From positions 1 to 64,000 of the forward strand of contig CANFVK010000001.1 in assembly GCA_947450475.1 (NCBI GenBank): a DNA stretch of 64,000 nt, read 5' to 3'. The stretch comes from Bacteriovoracaceae bacterium. GTDB lineage: Bacteria > Bdellovibrionota > Bacteriovoracia > Bacteriovoracales > Bacteriovoracaceae. The translations under genes were made by a program, and so were the position numbers. Shown piece by piece: positions 9,636 to 17,164 of this stretch (positions are counted from its first letter, which is position 1; the number at the start of each line of letters is the position of its first letter). The notes beneath the pieces are model-generated. The model saw only the letters and a list, made by a program, of their open reading frames with translations. It had not been told where the DNA came from and searched no databases.

Positions 9636-10637
9636 TTAATACTTAAATTGGAAGCCAAGAAATAAAGAGACTTGGATCTTTAAAGCGGTGCTTAGTTGAT
9701 CAGAAGCCTTGGCATTCCAGACTTCTGGAACACTTTGGGGATCGGAAGTTTTTTCAGTATGGGGCAAATAAAGATTTAAATCTGCCCCACCAATTAAGTC
9801 AGTTTTGGGCAAAACATCAATCTTTTGAAAAAAAAGATTGGCCAAGGGGGAAAAAGAGGCACCACTAAAAATGCGTTGATCTTTAGCACTTAAATCACCT
9901 TGGACTGATATGGTACTGCGGTGGTAGTTATAGGTGAATCCAGCTCCAACTGTCATTCGGTATTGATTGGTTTTAAAAGTATCATAGGTGATAACGGGAC
10001 CTATTCGCAAAATGGATCGATTTTCTGATGACTCAATATTATTAGTAAAGGTCAATCGATTGTTTACAGAGCAAGCAATTGCCAATAAACCAAAGTAATA
10101 GCGGTCAAATTCGTCAAAACTTATTTTTCGACTTATGGCGATTCTCGCCCCTGACTCCATAGAATAGGATTGGGTGGAATAATAATTGTTATAATCATAT
10201 GGAGCTTTGAGATTGTTGCCCATCATAAGAGAAACACTGGCCCGCAGAAAGCTGTAATCACTAAATGGGTAAGATCTTGGAATAGGTTCTTCAAGTCGAT
10301 AATCAGTTGGATCTCTTCCTTCAAAGGCAATGGGCATTTGTTCTTCATCAATATCATTGGTAATAATCTTGATATATTTTTTAGGTATAAAAGCCTCGTT
10401 ACCACTGCGGTCGTAGGTCGAAATAAATTCTGGAAGATTGCTTAGATCTCCCAAGTCACTTGGCACATAGAGATGTTCACCTTTTCGCAACGTCTGAAGA
10501 ACACTCGAACTCAGTGAAGCTTCTTTGAGTAATGGTGCTTCAAGTACGATGACAATGGCATCAAATGCAAATGCAGAGGTTATATTAAAAATAGCAATGA
10601 TAATTATGATGATTAAGTTCAGTGGCCAATATTTCAT
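9636..10637 (-). CDS. Envelope protein: SH3-like start plus predicted beta-barrel (paralog-like 2)
   Basis: 333 residues, not a family I can name. A strongly hydrophobic signal segment (Ile-rich, ending near AFAF) is followed by a stretch resembling a bacterial SH3-like domain (residues about 30-95: APLLKEASLSSSVLQTLRKGEHLYV, here abbreviated by its key Ser/Leu/Gly positions). The rest alternates polar and aromatic residues as in outer-membrane beta strands, ending LGFQFKY with a C-terminal aromatic. I chose ATG 10637: it overlaps the upstream stop as ATGA and GGAG lies just before it. The gene upstream has the same layout. Location in the outer membrane is inferred. Confidence 0.68.
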   Translation of the reverse strand: MKYWPLNLIIIIIIAIFNITSAFAFDAIVIVLEAPLLKEASLSSSVLQTLRKGEHLYVPSDLGDLSNLPEFISTYDRSGNEAFIPKKYIKIITNDIDEEQMPIAFEGRDPTDYRLEEPIPRSYPFSDYSFLRASVSLMMGNNLKAPYDYNNYYSTQSYSMESGARIAISRKISFDEFDRYYFGLLAIACSVNNRLTFTNNIESSENRSILRIGPVITYDTFKTNQYRMTVGAGFTYNYHRSTISVQGDLSAKDQRIFSGASFSPLANLFFQKIDVLPKTDLIGGADLNLYLPHTEKTSDPQSVPEVWNAKASDQLSTALKIQVSLFLGFQFKY

Positions 10638-11518
10638 AAGCTCCACTCGAATCGATAACCTATCATGGCCCCAAGTGAACTCAGGCTGTACTCTTTGGGT
10701 GTTGTTTTCAAGCTTTCACGATTGGTTTTATCTAGCGTTAAGTAATGATGACGAAAATGAGTTCCTAAACTTAAGTTGCCGTAAGCCGTTTTCCACTCAG
10801 CTTCTGCTCCTAAATCATAAATAAGAGCGGTGTAGGACTCTTGAAGTTTAGAAGAGGCTCCTTTATAAACTGGGGCAAACTCGCCTCCGACCACTGCCGA
10901 TGCCGTTATATTGTCAAAAATCGTCCGCTTGTATTTAAAGGTTGGTCCCAAACTTAATATTGTTAAATTAATTGTTTCAAATTCATTGGTCCAACTAGCG
11001 GCTTGATAATTTAGACTGGCACCAAACAAAAATGGCAGAGTTGAAGTAAAAAGTGTGCGCATTTCATATCGATAGGAAAGAATGTAGGAAATTTTGTCGT
11101 TATAGATTTCATTGAGTTCTGCGAGCTGTAAACTATCGACATGAAAATTGAACTGAGTTTCATAGTTGGCAATAGTATTTTCAATCTGAAAAACGCTTTG
11201 AGGGGGATAAACTTTTTGGGGATCCAAATTGGGCAACAACTTCGTGTCCTCGGCAATCTCAACAATGTATTGACTGAGAACTTCATACTTAGGCTTCATT
11301 CGTTTGTCATAGACTTGAAAGATATCTCGTTTTAGAGGATCCTCTTCCAAAACTTTGGCATATATCCCTTTATCTAAAAAGATTTTTGATTTCCCATCAA
11401 GAGTTTCTAAAACGGCGCCAGCTTTAATGTAAACAGTGTAAGGAGAAAGTTCTTTGGCAACGACGGTGCTACTAAATACCATGAGATTGAAGTAGAGCAT
11501 GCACCATTTCATTTTCAT
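10634..11518 (-). CDS. Envelope protein: SH3-like start plus predicted beta-barrel (paralog-like 1)
   Basis: 294 residues, unrecognised. A signal peptide ends near VVAKE. Residues about 30-95 look SH3-like (YIKAGAVLETLDGKSKIFL, then DIFQVYDKRMKPKYEVL). The remainder is rich in alternating strands (ILSYRYEMRT, LGPTFKYK, LSLGTHFRHHYL) and ends GYRFEWSL, consistent with an outer-membrane barrel. Start ATG 11518 overlaps the Nudix stop as ATGA and has GGAG 8 bases upstream. The next gene has the same architecture and also starts with an ATGA overlap, so the three genes are translationally coupled. Function unknown. Confidence 0.68.
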   Translation of the reverse strand: MKMKWCMLYFNLMVFSSTVVAKELSPYTVYIKAGAVLETLDGKSKIFLDKGIYAKVLEEDPLKRDIFQVYDKRMKPKYEVLSQYIVEIAEDTKLLPNLDPQKVYPPQSVFQIENTIANYETQFNFHVDSLQLAELNEIYNDKISYILSYRYEMRTLFTSTLPFLFGASLNYQAASWTNEFETINLTILSLGPTFKYKRTIFDNITASAVVGGEFAPVYKGASSKLQESYTALIYDLGAEAEWKTAYGNLSLGTHFRHHYLTLDKTNRESLKTTPKEYSLSSLGAMIGYRFEWSL

Positions 11519-11940
11519 TGGCAAAACTCCAATGCTTTTTTAAATGCAAGAAAGTTTGAGCCGTAGGCAAAATCTGATTCATTGACTTCTTTTATAGGAA
11601 TCCATTTGTAACTTTGGTGCTCAGCTGAAAGATGAATTTCTGGTTTTGTATCAGGATGAAATAAAAAGACTCTCTCTTCGACTTCAAATCCCCAGCGATC
11701 GCGAAAATTAAAATGCAAATTCATATCAATTAAATTTTCTGCTACTCCGATTTCTTCAACTAGCTCTCGGCGAGCTCCTTCCAGAAAATTTTCATCTTCT
11801 TCAACTGATCCGGTAATATTTTGAAAACCATCTCCGCGCTCTGGTGCAAATTGCAAAAGCAAAAGCTGATTTTCGGCAATCGTTACGATTTGAATTTTTT
11901 GTTTGATAAAATCAGCGTTCATATTTTTAAATTTTAACAT
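11515..11940 (-). CDS. Nudix hydrolase, NudB/FolQ-like
   Basis: 141-residue Nudix-fold pyrophosphohydrolase. The full Nudix box is visible at about residues 42-64: GSVEEDENFLEGARRELVEE then IG, matching Gx5Ex7REUxEExGU. The wording around the box (FQNITGSVEED) resembles dihydroneopterin-triphosphate pyrophosphatase (NudB), which would place it in folate synthesis, but substrate is not certain from this alone. It is the first gene of a coupled run with two envelope proteins, an odd functional mix. An alternative ATG exists six codons in; neither start has a clear ribosome binding site. Confidence 0.88.
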   Translation of the reverse strand: MLKFKNMNADFIKQKIQIVTIAENQLLLLQFAPERGDGFQNITGSVEEDENFLEGARRELVEEIGVAENLIDMNLHFNFRDRWGFEVEERVFLFHPDTKPEIHLSAEHQSYKWIPIKEVNESDFAYGSNFLAFKKALEFCQ

Positions 11941-12044
11941 AATCTAACAATTCTAGCACTGAGTCATAAAAAAATGCCTAATTGCTCATTGGGGACTTGT
12001 GATTTCGTTGCTACCACTTGACCAAAATGGTATCCTTTTTCCCT

Positions 12045-12704
12045 ATGGAAGAAATTATTTATAAAATTGCCATCTCACTTCCTGGTTTTTTATTGGCCAT
12101 CGTTTGCCATGAAGCCGCTCACGCCTGGATGGCAAATCGCTTCGGCGATCCAACTGCAAAATTCTTGGGTCGATTAAGCTTAAATCCTGCAGTTCATTAT
12201 GATTTAGTCGGTACTGTTATATTTCCCTTAATAGGAGCTATTATGGGAGGAGCCATGTTTGGTTGGGCCAAGCCTGTTCCAGTTGATTCTCGCCATTTTA
12301 AAAATGTTCGAGTCGGTACTTTCTGGGTAAGTTTCGCCGGTCCTTTAGCCAATATTCTTTTAGTTTTTGTTTCATCTATCTTGTTTGCATTTTTGGTTAC
12401 TAAGGTCTCTTCTGAATTCTCATTTCACGCCATTTTCGGCGATATGTTGAGACAGTCCATCATGATCAATGTTCTTCTTGCTGTCTTTAATCTTATTCCT
12501 TTTCCTCCGCTTGATGGCTCAAAAATGGTTTCATCATTTTTAGATTATAATTCGGCTCGAAAATTTGAGGAGCTTCAGCGTTTTAGTTTCTTATTCATCT
12601 TTATATTGATACTCACTCCAGTGCTCAACTATATTATGATGCCGGCGATTTGGGTTAGTAATGCTTTGGTTAATGTATTTATTCATTTATTTGCTTCTTT
12701 TTAG
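12045..12704 (+). CDS. Site-2 protease family membrane metallopeptidase (M50)
   Basis: 219-residue intramembrane zinc metalloprotease-like protein. The zinc motif is HEAAH in the first membrane helix (residues about 22-26). The second conserved site PPLDG, with the metal-binding Asp, lies near residue 160. Four to six hydrophobic segments are evident and no PDZ domain is present. It is therefore the short YwhC/SpoIVFB-like class, not RseP. Substrate unknown. A TTG 27 bases upstream would extend it, but the conserved N-terminus begins at ATG 12045. No Shine-Dalgarno sequence is seen before either start. The order M50 protease-scpA-scpB recurs in many bacteria. Confidence 0.92.
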   Translation: MEEIIYKIAISLPGFLLAIVCHEAAHAWMANRFGDPTAKFLGRLSLNPAVHYDLVGTVIFPLIGAIMGGAMFGWAKPVPVDSRHFKNVRVGTFWVSFAGPLANILLVFVSSILFAFLVTKVSSEFSFHAIFGDMLRQSIMINVLLAVFNLIPFPPLDGSKMVSSFLDYNSARKFEELQRFSFLFIFILILTPVLNYIMMPAIWVSNALVNVFIHLFASF

Positions 12705-12725
12705 CAAAAGGGTTTAGGACGAATC

Positions 12726-13754
12726 ATGCTAGATACAACTATTCAAGTTAAGACAGATCACTTTGATGGACCTCTAGGACTTCTGCTTCTTTTGATTGAA
12801 AAAGAGGAAATGAATATTAGAGAGATTGATTTGACTAAAATCACTAAGCAATACCTCGATTATCTTGCCCAAATGCGAGATTTAAATTTTGACGTTGCCG
12901 GTGATTACCTTTTTCTAGCTTCGACCTTACTGCTACTTAAATCGAAGTTCTGCATTACAGAGGAAGAGGCTAAAACACTAGAAGCCGAATTGGGTGTTGA
13001 GGGGATGAACATCACTTCTCAATCTGAACTCATTCGTCGTTTAGAAGAATTGCAACTCTATCAAAAAATGTCCAAGCGCCTTTGGGCCCTGGATAAAAAA
13101 GGTCATGAGGTTTTTTTAAAGCCTAAGGTCGATCGCAAGGCTATCGTCAATTCCATCTTGACTCCAATGGATTTGAACTCTTTAACCATGACTATGGTCG
13201 ATTTTCTTTTCCGCCAAAGACGTAAGTACACGGTGGTAAAACGTGACCGCCTTTCAATTAAAGAGAAATTAAAGTTTTTAAAAACCAATCTAAAAGTTGG
13301 CGAGCAAGTTAGTTTTGATAAGTTACTAGAACTCGATGGTAAGCCTACCGGCGAAGCCGGGGAGTTAAAAAATCCAACTGACAATATTGTTATTACCTTT
13401 ATCTCATTGCTAGAACTCGCCCGATTAAAGCGCATCAATGTTTTTCAAAATGAAGACCGAAGTACTATTTATGTTAATGTGGTTCGCTCACTTGAAGATT
13501 TTGATGTGGAACAAGCCAATGGCTTCGAGGATGAAAACGCAGCATCTCCAGTTTCTGACGCTGATGTCGAGGTGGTGGTTGCAGCCAATCCGGAAGAGAA
13601 GTTAGTCATAGAAGATTTGGGGGAATACGCCGAAGAAAAAGAAGAAATTGTTGAAACTAAAACAGATTTAAATGAACAAGAGTATTTGGAACAATATGGA
13701 GAGCTTCTCACGACACCGGATAGTGTTGATGAAGGTGCAAAATTAATTCAGTAA
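12726..13754 (+). CDS. scpA: Segregation and condensation protein A (ScpA)
   Basis: 342-residue kleisin subunit that links Smc head domains and, with ScpB, forms the bacterial condensin needed for chromosome compaction and segregation. The N-terminal kleisin signature is clear (FDGPLGLLLLLI, then a Glu/Asp-rich helix and DYLFLASTLLLLKSK). The conserved C-terminal winged helix is near residues 185-260 (VITFISLLELARLKRI). The last 80 residues form an acidic tail (Glu-rich) that is longer than usual and echoes the tail of ScpB next door. ATG has AGGA 6 bases upstream. scpB follows after 20 bases. Confidence 0.95.
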   Translation: MLDTTIQVKTDHFDGPLGLLLLLIEKEEMNIREIDLTKITKQYLDYLAQMRDLNFDVAGDYLFLASTLLLLKSKFCITEEEAKTLEAELGVEGMNITSQSELIRRLEELQLYQKMSKRLWALDKKGHEVFLKPKVDRKAIVNSILTPMDLNSLTMTMVDFLFRQRRKYTVVKRDRLSIKEKLKFLKTNLKVGEQVSFDKLLELDGKPTGEAGELKNPTDNIVITFISLLELARLKRINVFQNEDRSTIYVNVVRSLEDFDVEQANGFEDENAASPVSDADVEVVVAANPEEKLVIEDLGEYAEEKEEIVETKTDLNEQEYLEQYGELLTTPDSVDEGAKLIQ

Positions 13755-13774
13755 GATAAAGTTGAGAGGAAATT

Positions 13775-15181
13775 ATGGAACAAAATGTAGACCAATTCAA
13801 CGAACAAGCAATGAATGCAGTATCAATTCATCCAGACGATATGGAGTTTAGCGATAAATTTCCTTCGGAAAATGATTTAGAGTACCCCGTACTTGAATTG
13901 AAGGACGAAAATATAATTCCCGATGAACTTTTGTGGCAAGCTCGCACTGGACTCAATCCCGATTCTCTATGTGGGGCGATTGAAACGATCATTTTCATGA
14001 GTGACAGACCAGTTTCTATTCAAAAAATTAAAGCTTTGATCGACGAAGATATGCCATTGAAAATTATTCATGAAGCTCTTCAGCGTTTACAAGCTGAGTA
14101 TGAGCAAAAGCACCACGGCCTTCGACTTCTAGAAGTAGCAGAAGGTTATCAGTATCGTACGAAAGCGACTTATTCAAAATATGTTCAAGATATTTTTAAA
14201 ATTAACTCTTTAGTTTTATCGCCGACGGCGCTGGAAGTATTGGCCATTTTAGCTTACAAACAGCCAGTCTCAAAAGTTGAAGTTGATAAAATAAGAGGTG
14301 TCGACAGTGGTCACATCGTGCGTGCCCTGATGGATAAGCGTTTGGTAAAAGTTGTTGGTCGTTCAGATGAACTTGGCCGTCCCGTGCTTTATGGAACAAC
14401 ACCTGAGTTTTTAGAAGTATTTAACTTACCTGATCTTGCGGCCCTTCCACCTGAGCATGAGCTTGATGAATTATCGCGAGTAAGTAGTGTCGGTAAAATT
14501 GCAGACATTAAAACCTTGGTTCATGACGGAGATAAGGCGAAATTTAAATTTGATGAGATCGATGAGCTTGATCAATTGTCTGAATCGATTAAAAATATTT
14601 CTTCTGAAACGGCGTTTACTTCTTCTTTAAAAGTTGAAGAGAAAAAGCGCTTGTCTGACGACGGTTCTGAAATCAAGTCGGCTTTTGATCTTTTAGAGGA
14701 ATTTGTTAATAAGCGATTGATCTCAGAGCAAAATAAGATTGCTCTTGCCTCTATGCTTACGACCAATGTGATTGATCCCAAAATCATTGATGATTTGCAA
14801 GCAGGACCTTTTAATACTCCATTACTCGACGATGAAGATTTTCAAATGATTGATCTCGATACTGGTCTGCCGATTGATGGAGACTATGATAGCGGACTAT
14901 CTGATGATGAGTTTGATATCATTGTAGATCTTGAATTCGATACAGAGGAAAGTGAAGAAGTGGCACTCTCTAAGGCGCTTGATGATGCTTTCGCTAATCT
15001 TACCGGAGAAAAACTTGATAGTAGACTCTCGGACGAGGAGTTTGCTTTTGGGGGAGAGTTGGAAGAAAAAAGCCAAGAGCTTGAAGATCTCACTCAAAGT
15101 ATGATTTCAAAAGGACAGGACCTAGATCTAGATTTATCATTTTTAAATGATGAGTTGGCCAAGCCGGAAGAAAGAGACTAA
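13775..15181 (+). CDS. scpB: Segregation and condensation protein B (ScpB) with long acidic C-terminal extension
   Basis: 468 residues, more than twice the usual ScpB length of about 180-220. Residues about 60-230 hold the two winged-helix domains typical of ScpB (ETIIFMSDRPVSIQKI; LEVLAILAYKQPVSKVEVDKIRGVDS; GRPVLYGTTPEFLEVF). ScpB dimerises and binds the ScpA kleisin. After residue 240 comes a roughly 230-residue acidic, Asp/Glu/Leu-rich and probably disordered extension with repeated short patterns (LDDEDFQM, LSDDEFDI, LSDEEFAF). GAGAGGAAATT before the ATG gives a good ribosome binding site. It is cotranscribed with scpA. A strong new promoter starts directly after its stop. Confidence 0.95.
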   Translation: MEQNVDQFNEQAMNAVSIHPDDMEFSDKFPSENDLEYPVLELKDENIIPDELLWQARTGLNPDSLCGAIETIIFMSDRPVSIQKIKALIDEDMPLKIIHEALQRLQAEYEQKHHGLRLLEVAEGYQYRTKATYSKYVQDIFKINSLVLSPTALEVLAILAYKQPVSKVEVDKIRGVDSGHIVRALMDKRLVKVVGRSDELGRPVLYGTTPEFLEVFNLPDLAALPPEHELDELSRVSSVGKIADIKTLVHDGDKAKFKFDEIDELDQLSESIKNISSETAFTSSLKVEEKKRLSDDGSEIKSAFDLLEEFVNKRLISEQNKIALASMLTTNVIDPKIIDDLQAGPFNTPLLDDEDFQMIDLDTGLPIDGDYDSGLSDDEFDIIVDLEFDTEESEEVALSKALDDAFANLTGEKLDSRLSDEEFAFGGELEEKSQELEDLTQSMISKGQDLDLDLSFLNDELAKPEERD

Positions 15182-15202
15182 TTTTCAAAGGTTTAACTTG
15201 TA

Positions 15203-15231
15203 TTGACAGCCTGCGGACCGTAGCCTATAAC
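15203..15231 (+). promoter_or_regulatory. Strong sigma-70 promoter of the pseudouridine synthase gene
   Basis: Perfect -35 TTGACA (15203-15208), 17-base spacer and -10 TATAAC (15226-15231). Transcription would start near 15238, leaving a leader of about 50 bases before ATG 15289. The best-matching promoter in the window. Confidence 0.85.
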
Positions 15232-15237
15232 GGTCCG
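15214..15237. promoter_or_regulatory. Perfect inverted repeat overlapping the -10 (operator candidate)
   Basis: Arms CGGACCGT (15214-15221) and ACGGTCCG (15230-15237), 8 bp perfect, separated by 8 bases, with further near-symmetry outside. The repeat spans the 3' part of the spacer and the whole -10 element, so a dimeric repressor bound here would block RNA polymerase. No known operator consensus is recognised. Confidence 0.6.
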
Positions 15238-15288
15238 TATCAAATTAAATAACCAAAAAACGGCCGTGATGGCAGATTGGAGGCATCT

Positions 15289-16350
15289 ATGAAAACTGAA
15301 CCTGGTTTAGAAATTCGTTTACAAAAATATATTGCTGATTGCGGGATAACATCTCGAAGAAAAGCTGAGCACTTGATCATTCAGGGCCGAGTAACCGTCA
15401 ATGGTGAAATCGTCATGGAATTGGGAACAAAAATCGATCCCAAAAATGATGTGATCATGGTTGATGGTCACCTAGCTGACTTAAATGCAGTAGAGCCTAT
15501 CTATTTAATGCTCCATAAGCCAAGAGGCTACGTGACTACCTTAAACGATCCCGAAGGTCGTGAGACAGTCATGGATTTTGTAAAGGAAATATCTGAGCGG
15601 ATTTATCCTGTAGGTCGGTTGGATTATTTATCTGAGGGTCTTCTTATCATGACCAATGATGGTGAAATGGCCAACATGATTATGCACCCTAAGTACAATG
15701 TTAATAAAATTTATGAAGTAAAAGTTTTTGGTTCAGTGACTGAAACTATTCTTAATAAACTTAGAGCTGGTGCCTATTTAGAAGAAGGTTTTGTAAAACC
15801 AAATTCGGTTCGAGTTATCAAGCAACTCCCGACTAAAACATGGTTGGAATTTAGACTCAATGAAGGTCGCAATAGAGAGATCAGAAGGCTTTGCGAGGCA
15901 GTGGGTTTGACGGTTGATAAACTAAAGCGTTTGGCCATTGGTGGTTTAACCATTGAAGGTGTTGCTCCGGGGAAATTCAGACTTATGTCTAAGCAACAAA
16001 TGCTCAATCTGATTGGACTTAATACTGACGGGACTTTGAAAAAGAAAATGGCCAACGAAGAAGGGTTTATTTCGTCAAAGAAAACGATTGATCTTAAGAA
16101 GAAAAGACCACAACCTGGTACGGTTGCCGATGATGAGACTTTTAAAAAATTTAGAAGAGAAACTTATTTTGACTCTCTAAAGCTCATTCAAGAAAATAAA
16201 TCAAAAGTTGCAAGTAAAATCCAAAACCTTGAGACTCAGGTTTATAATGAAGAGCAAAAATCTTACGTCGAAAGAAGAAAGAAGATTGATAAGGTGAAGG
16301 CTACAATCAAAAATAATAATCTGCAGAGAACAAACTTCAGAACAAAATAA
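15289..16350 (+). CDS. 23S/16S rRNA pseudouridine synthase, RsuA/RluB family
   Basis: 353-residue pseudouridine synthase that isomerises a uridine in ribosomal RNA. An N-terminal S4 RNA-binding domain (RLQKYIADCGITSRRKAEHL) is followed by the catalytic domain with the catalytic Asp in VGRLDYLSEGLLI. The RNA-binding motif NEGRNREIRRL is also present. These fit RluB (U2605) or a close relative; RsuA/RluE cannot be excluded. After residue 250 a basic Lys/Arg-rich tail of about 100 residues follows, as in RluB with RNA-binding tails. Start ATG 15289 has GGAGG 5 bases upstream, better than the TTG 12 bases earlier. It has its own promoter and terminator. Confidence 0.93.
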   Translation: MKTEPGLEIRLQKYIADCGITSRRKAEHLIIQGRVTVNGEIVMELGTKIDPKNDVIMVDGHLADLNAVEPIYLMLHKPRGYVTTLNDPEGRETVMDFVKEISERIYPVGRLDYLSEGLLIMTNDGEMANMIMHPKYNVNKIYEVKVFGSVTETILNKLRAGAYLEEGFVKPNSVRVIKQLPTKTWLEFRLNEGRNREIRRLCEAVGLTVDKLKRLAIGGLTIEGVAPGKFRLMSKQQMLNLIGLNTDGTLKKKMANEEGFISSKKTIDLKKKRPQPGTVADDETFKKFRRETYFDSLKLIQENKSKVASKIQNLETQVYNEEQKSYVERRKKIDKVKATIKNNNLQRTNFRTK

Positions 16351-16353
16351 ACC

Positions 16354-16381
16354 AAAAAAAGCCCTCGTGAGAGGGCTTTTT
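16354..16381. terminator. Bidirectional terminator
   Basis: GCCCTC / GAGGGC stem with GTGA loop, flanked by seven A residues on the left and five T on the right. It serves the pseudouridine synthase gene on the plus strand and the 106-residue gene on the minus strand. Confidence 0.9.
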
Positions 16382-16396
16382 AGTTTTTAAGTAGAT

Positions 16397-16717
16397 TTAG
16401 TTATCGTACGAGACAACTTTAGAAGCGGTCACATACTCTTGCAGAACGTCCATCGAATACTCCAGGGCTTGCTGAGCATAAGGAATATTTTGAGCATCTT
16501 TCAAGCTTGACGAAAAATGAGCTTGTTTAATGAGGGAGGCACACATTCTCATAAACTCCGCACTTCCTTCAAAATATTCTTCCTCGCTTTCAGTAAGTAA
16601 CACATGAGCAATCATGGTGTTAAGGGAGCGAATTAATCTAACTTGGTTCGCAGAGAGCTCGCTTGCGTCGATTTCAATTCTAATTTTGCTTTCTTTTACT
16701 GATGTTTGTGCAGACAT
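16397..16717 (-). CDS. Orphan helical protein (106 aa)
   Basis: Unrecognised. The sequence is mostly helical and mildly acidic, with no signal peptide or membrane segment, so it is probably cytosolic. Visible segments are KIRIEIDASELSANQVRLI (beta strand then helix), a central Glu-rich patch (LTESEEEYFEGSAEF) and a C-terminal helix around YAQQALEYSMDVLQEY. The start is supported by GAGGAT about 8 bases before the ATG. It converges with the pseudouridine synthase gene on a shared terminator and is divergent from the initiator tRNA. No partner gene is apparent. Confidence 0.7.
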   Translation of the reverse strand: MSAQTSVKESKIRIEIDASELSANQVRLIRSLNTMIAHVLLTESEEEYFEGSAEFMRMCASLIKQAHFSSSLKDAQNIPYAQQALEYSMDVLQEYVTASKVVSYDN

Positions 16718-16822
16718 ATGAATTTATCCTCGCTGTTAGTTCATAAGTTTCATGAATGTTTATCGCCATATTTTTTAAGGAATTTAGAAATTTAAGCTGG
16801 AGTAAATAGTTCTATTTCTTGG

Positions 16823-16851
16823 TAGACAAAGGCCATCGGTCATCTTATGAT
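16823..16851 (+). promoter_or_regulatory. Promoter of initiator tRNA
   Basis: TAGACA (16823-16828), 17-base spacer, TATGAT (16846-16851): 5 of 6 matches in each box. The predicted start near 16858 lies 10 bases before the mature tRNA. Confidence 0.75.
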
Positions 16852-16867
16852 CCCTCTATCTAAATGT

Positions 16868-16944
<77 letters not shown>

Positions 16945-17164
16945 ATTTTTTCCTTAAAATTCAGCAAGATAACAATTTTTTCCTCTTAATTTAAATCTTT
17001 TATTATTCTGCTGCAGTAGTTGTCAGTAGTAGTCTTTTTTTGCCTCATATGAAGTTACTTAGATGCTTGAAATAATGAGCAATTTCACCTTTTGTCAAAA
17101 TAACCTTCATGGCCTCTGCACTTTTCTTATAAAATTAATCATTACAAAATAAGAGGCAATCTGT

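Noticed and set aside
12018..12044. TTG 12018 as start of the M50 protease, and TTGACC there as a promoter -35
   Set aside because: No ribosome binding site precedes the TTG, and no -10 lies at a usable distance from TTGACC. The conserved protein start begins at ATG 12045.
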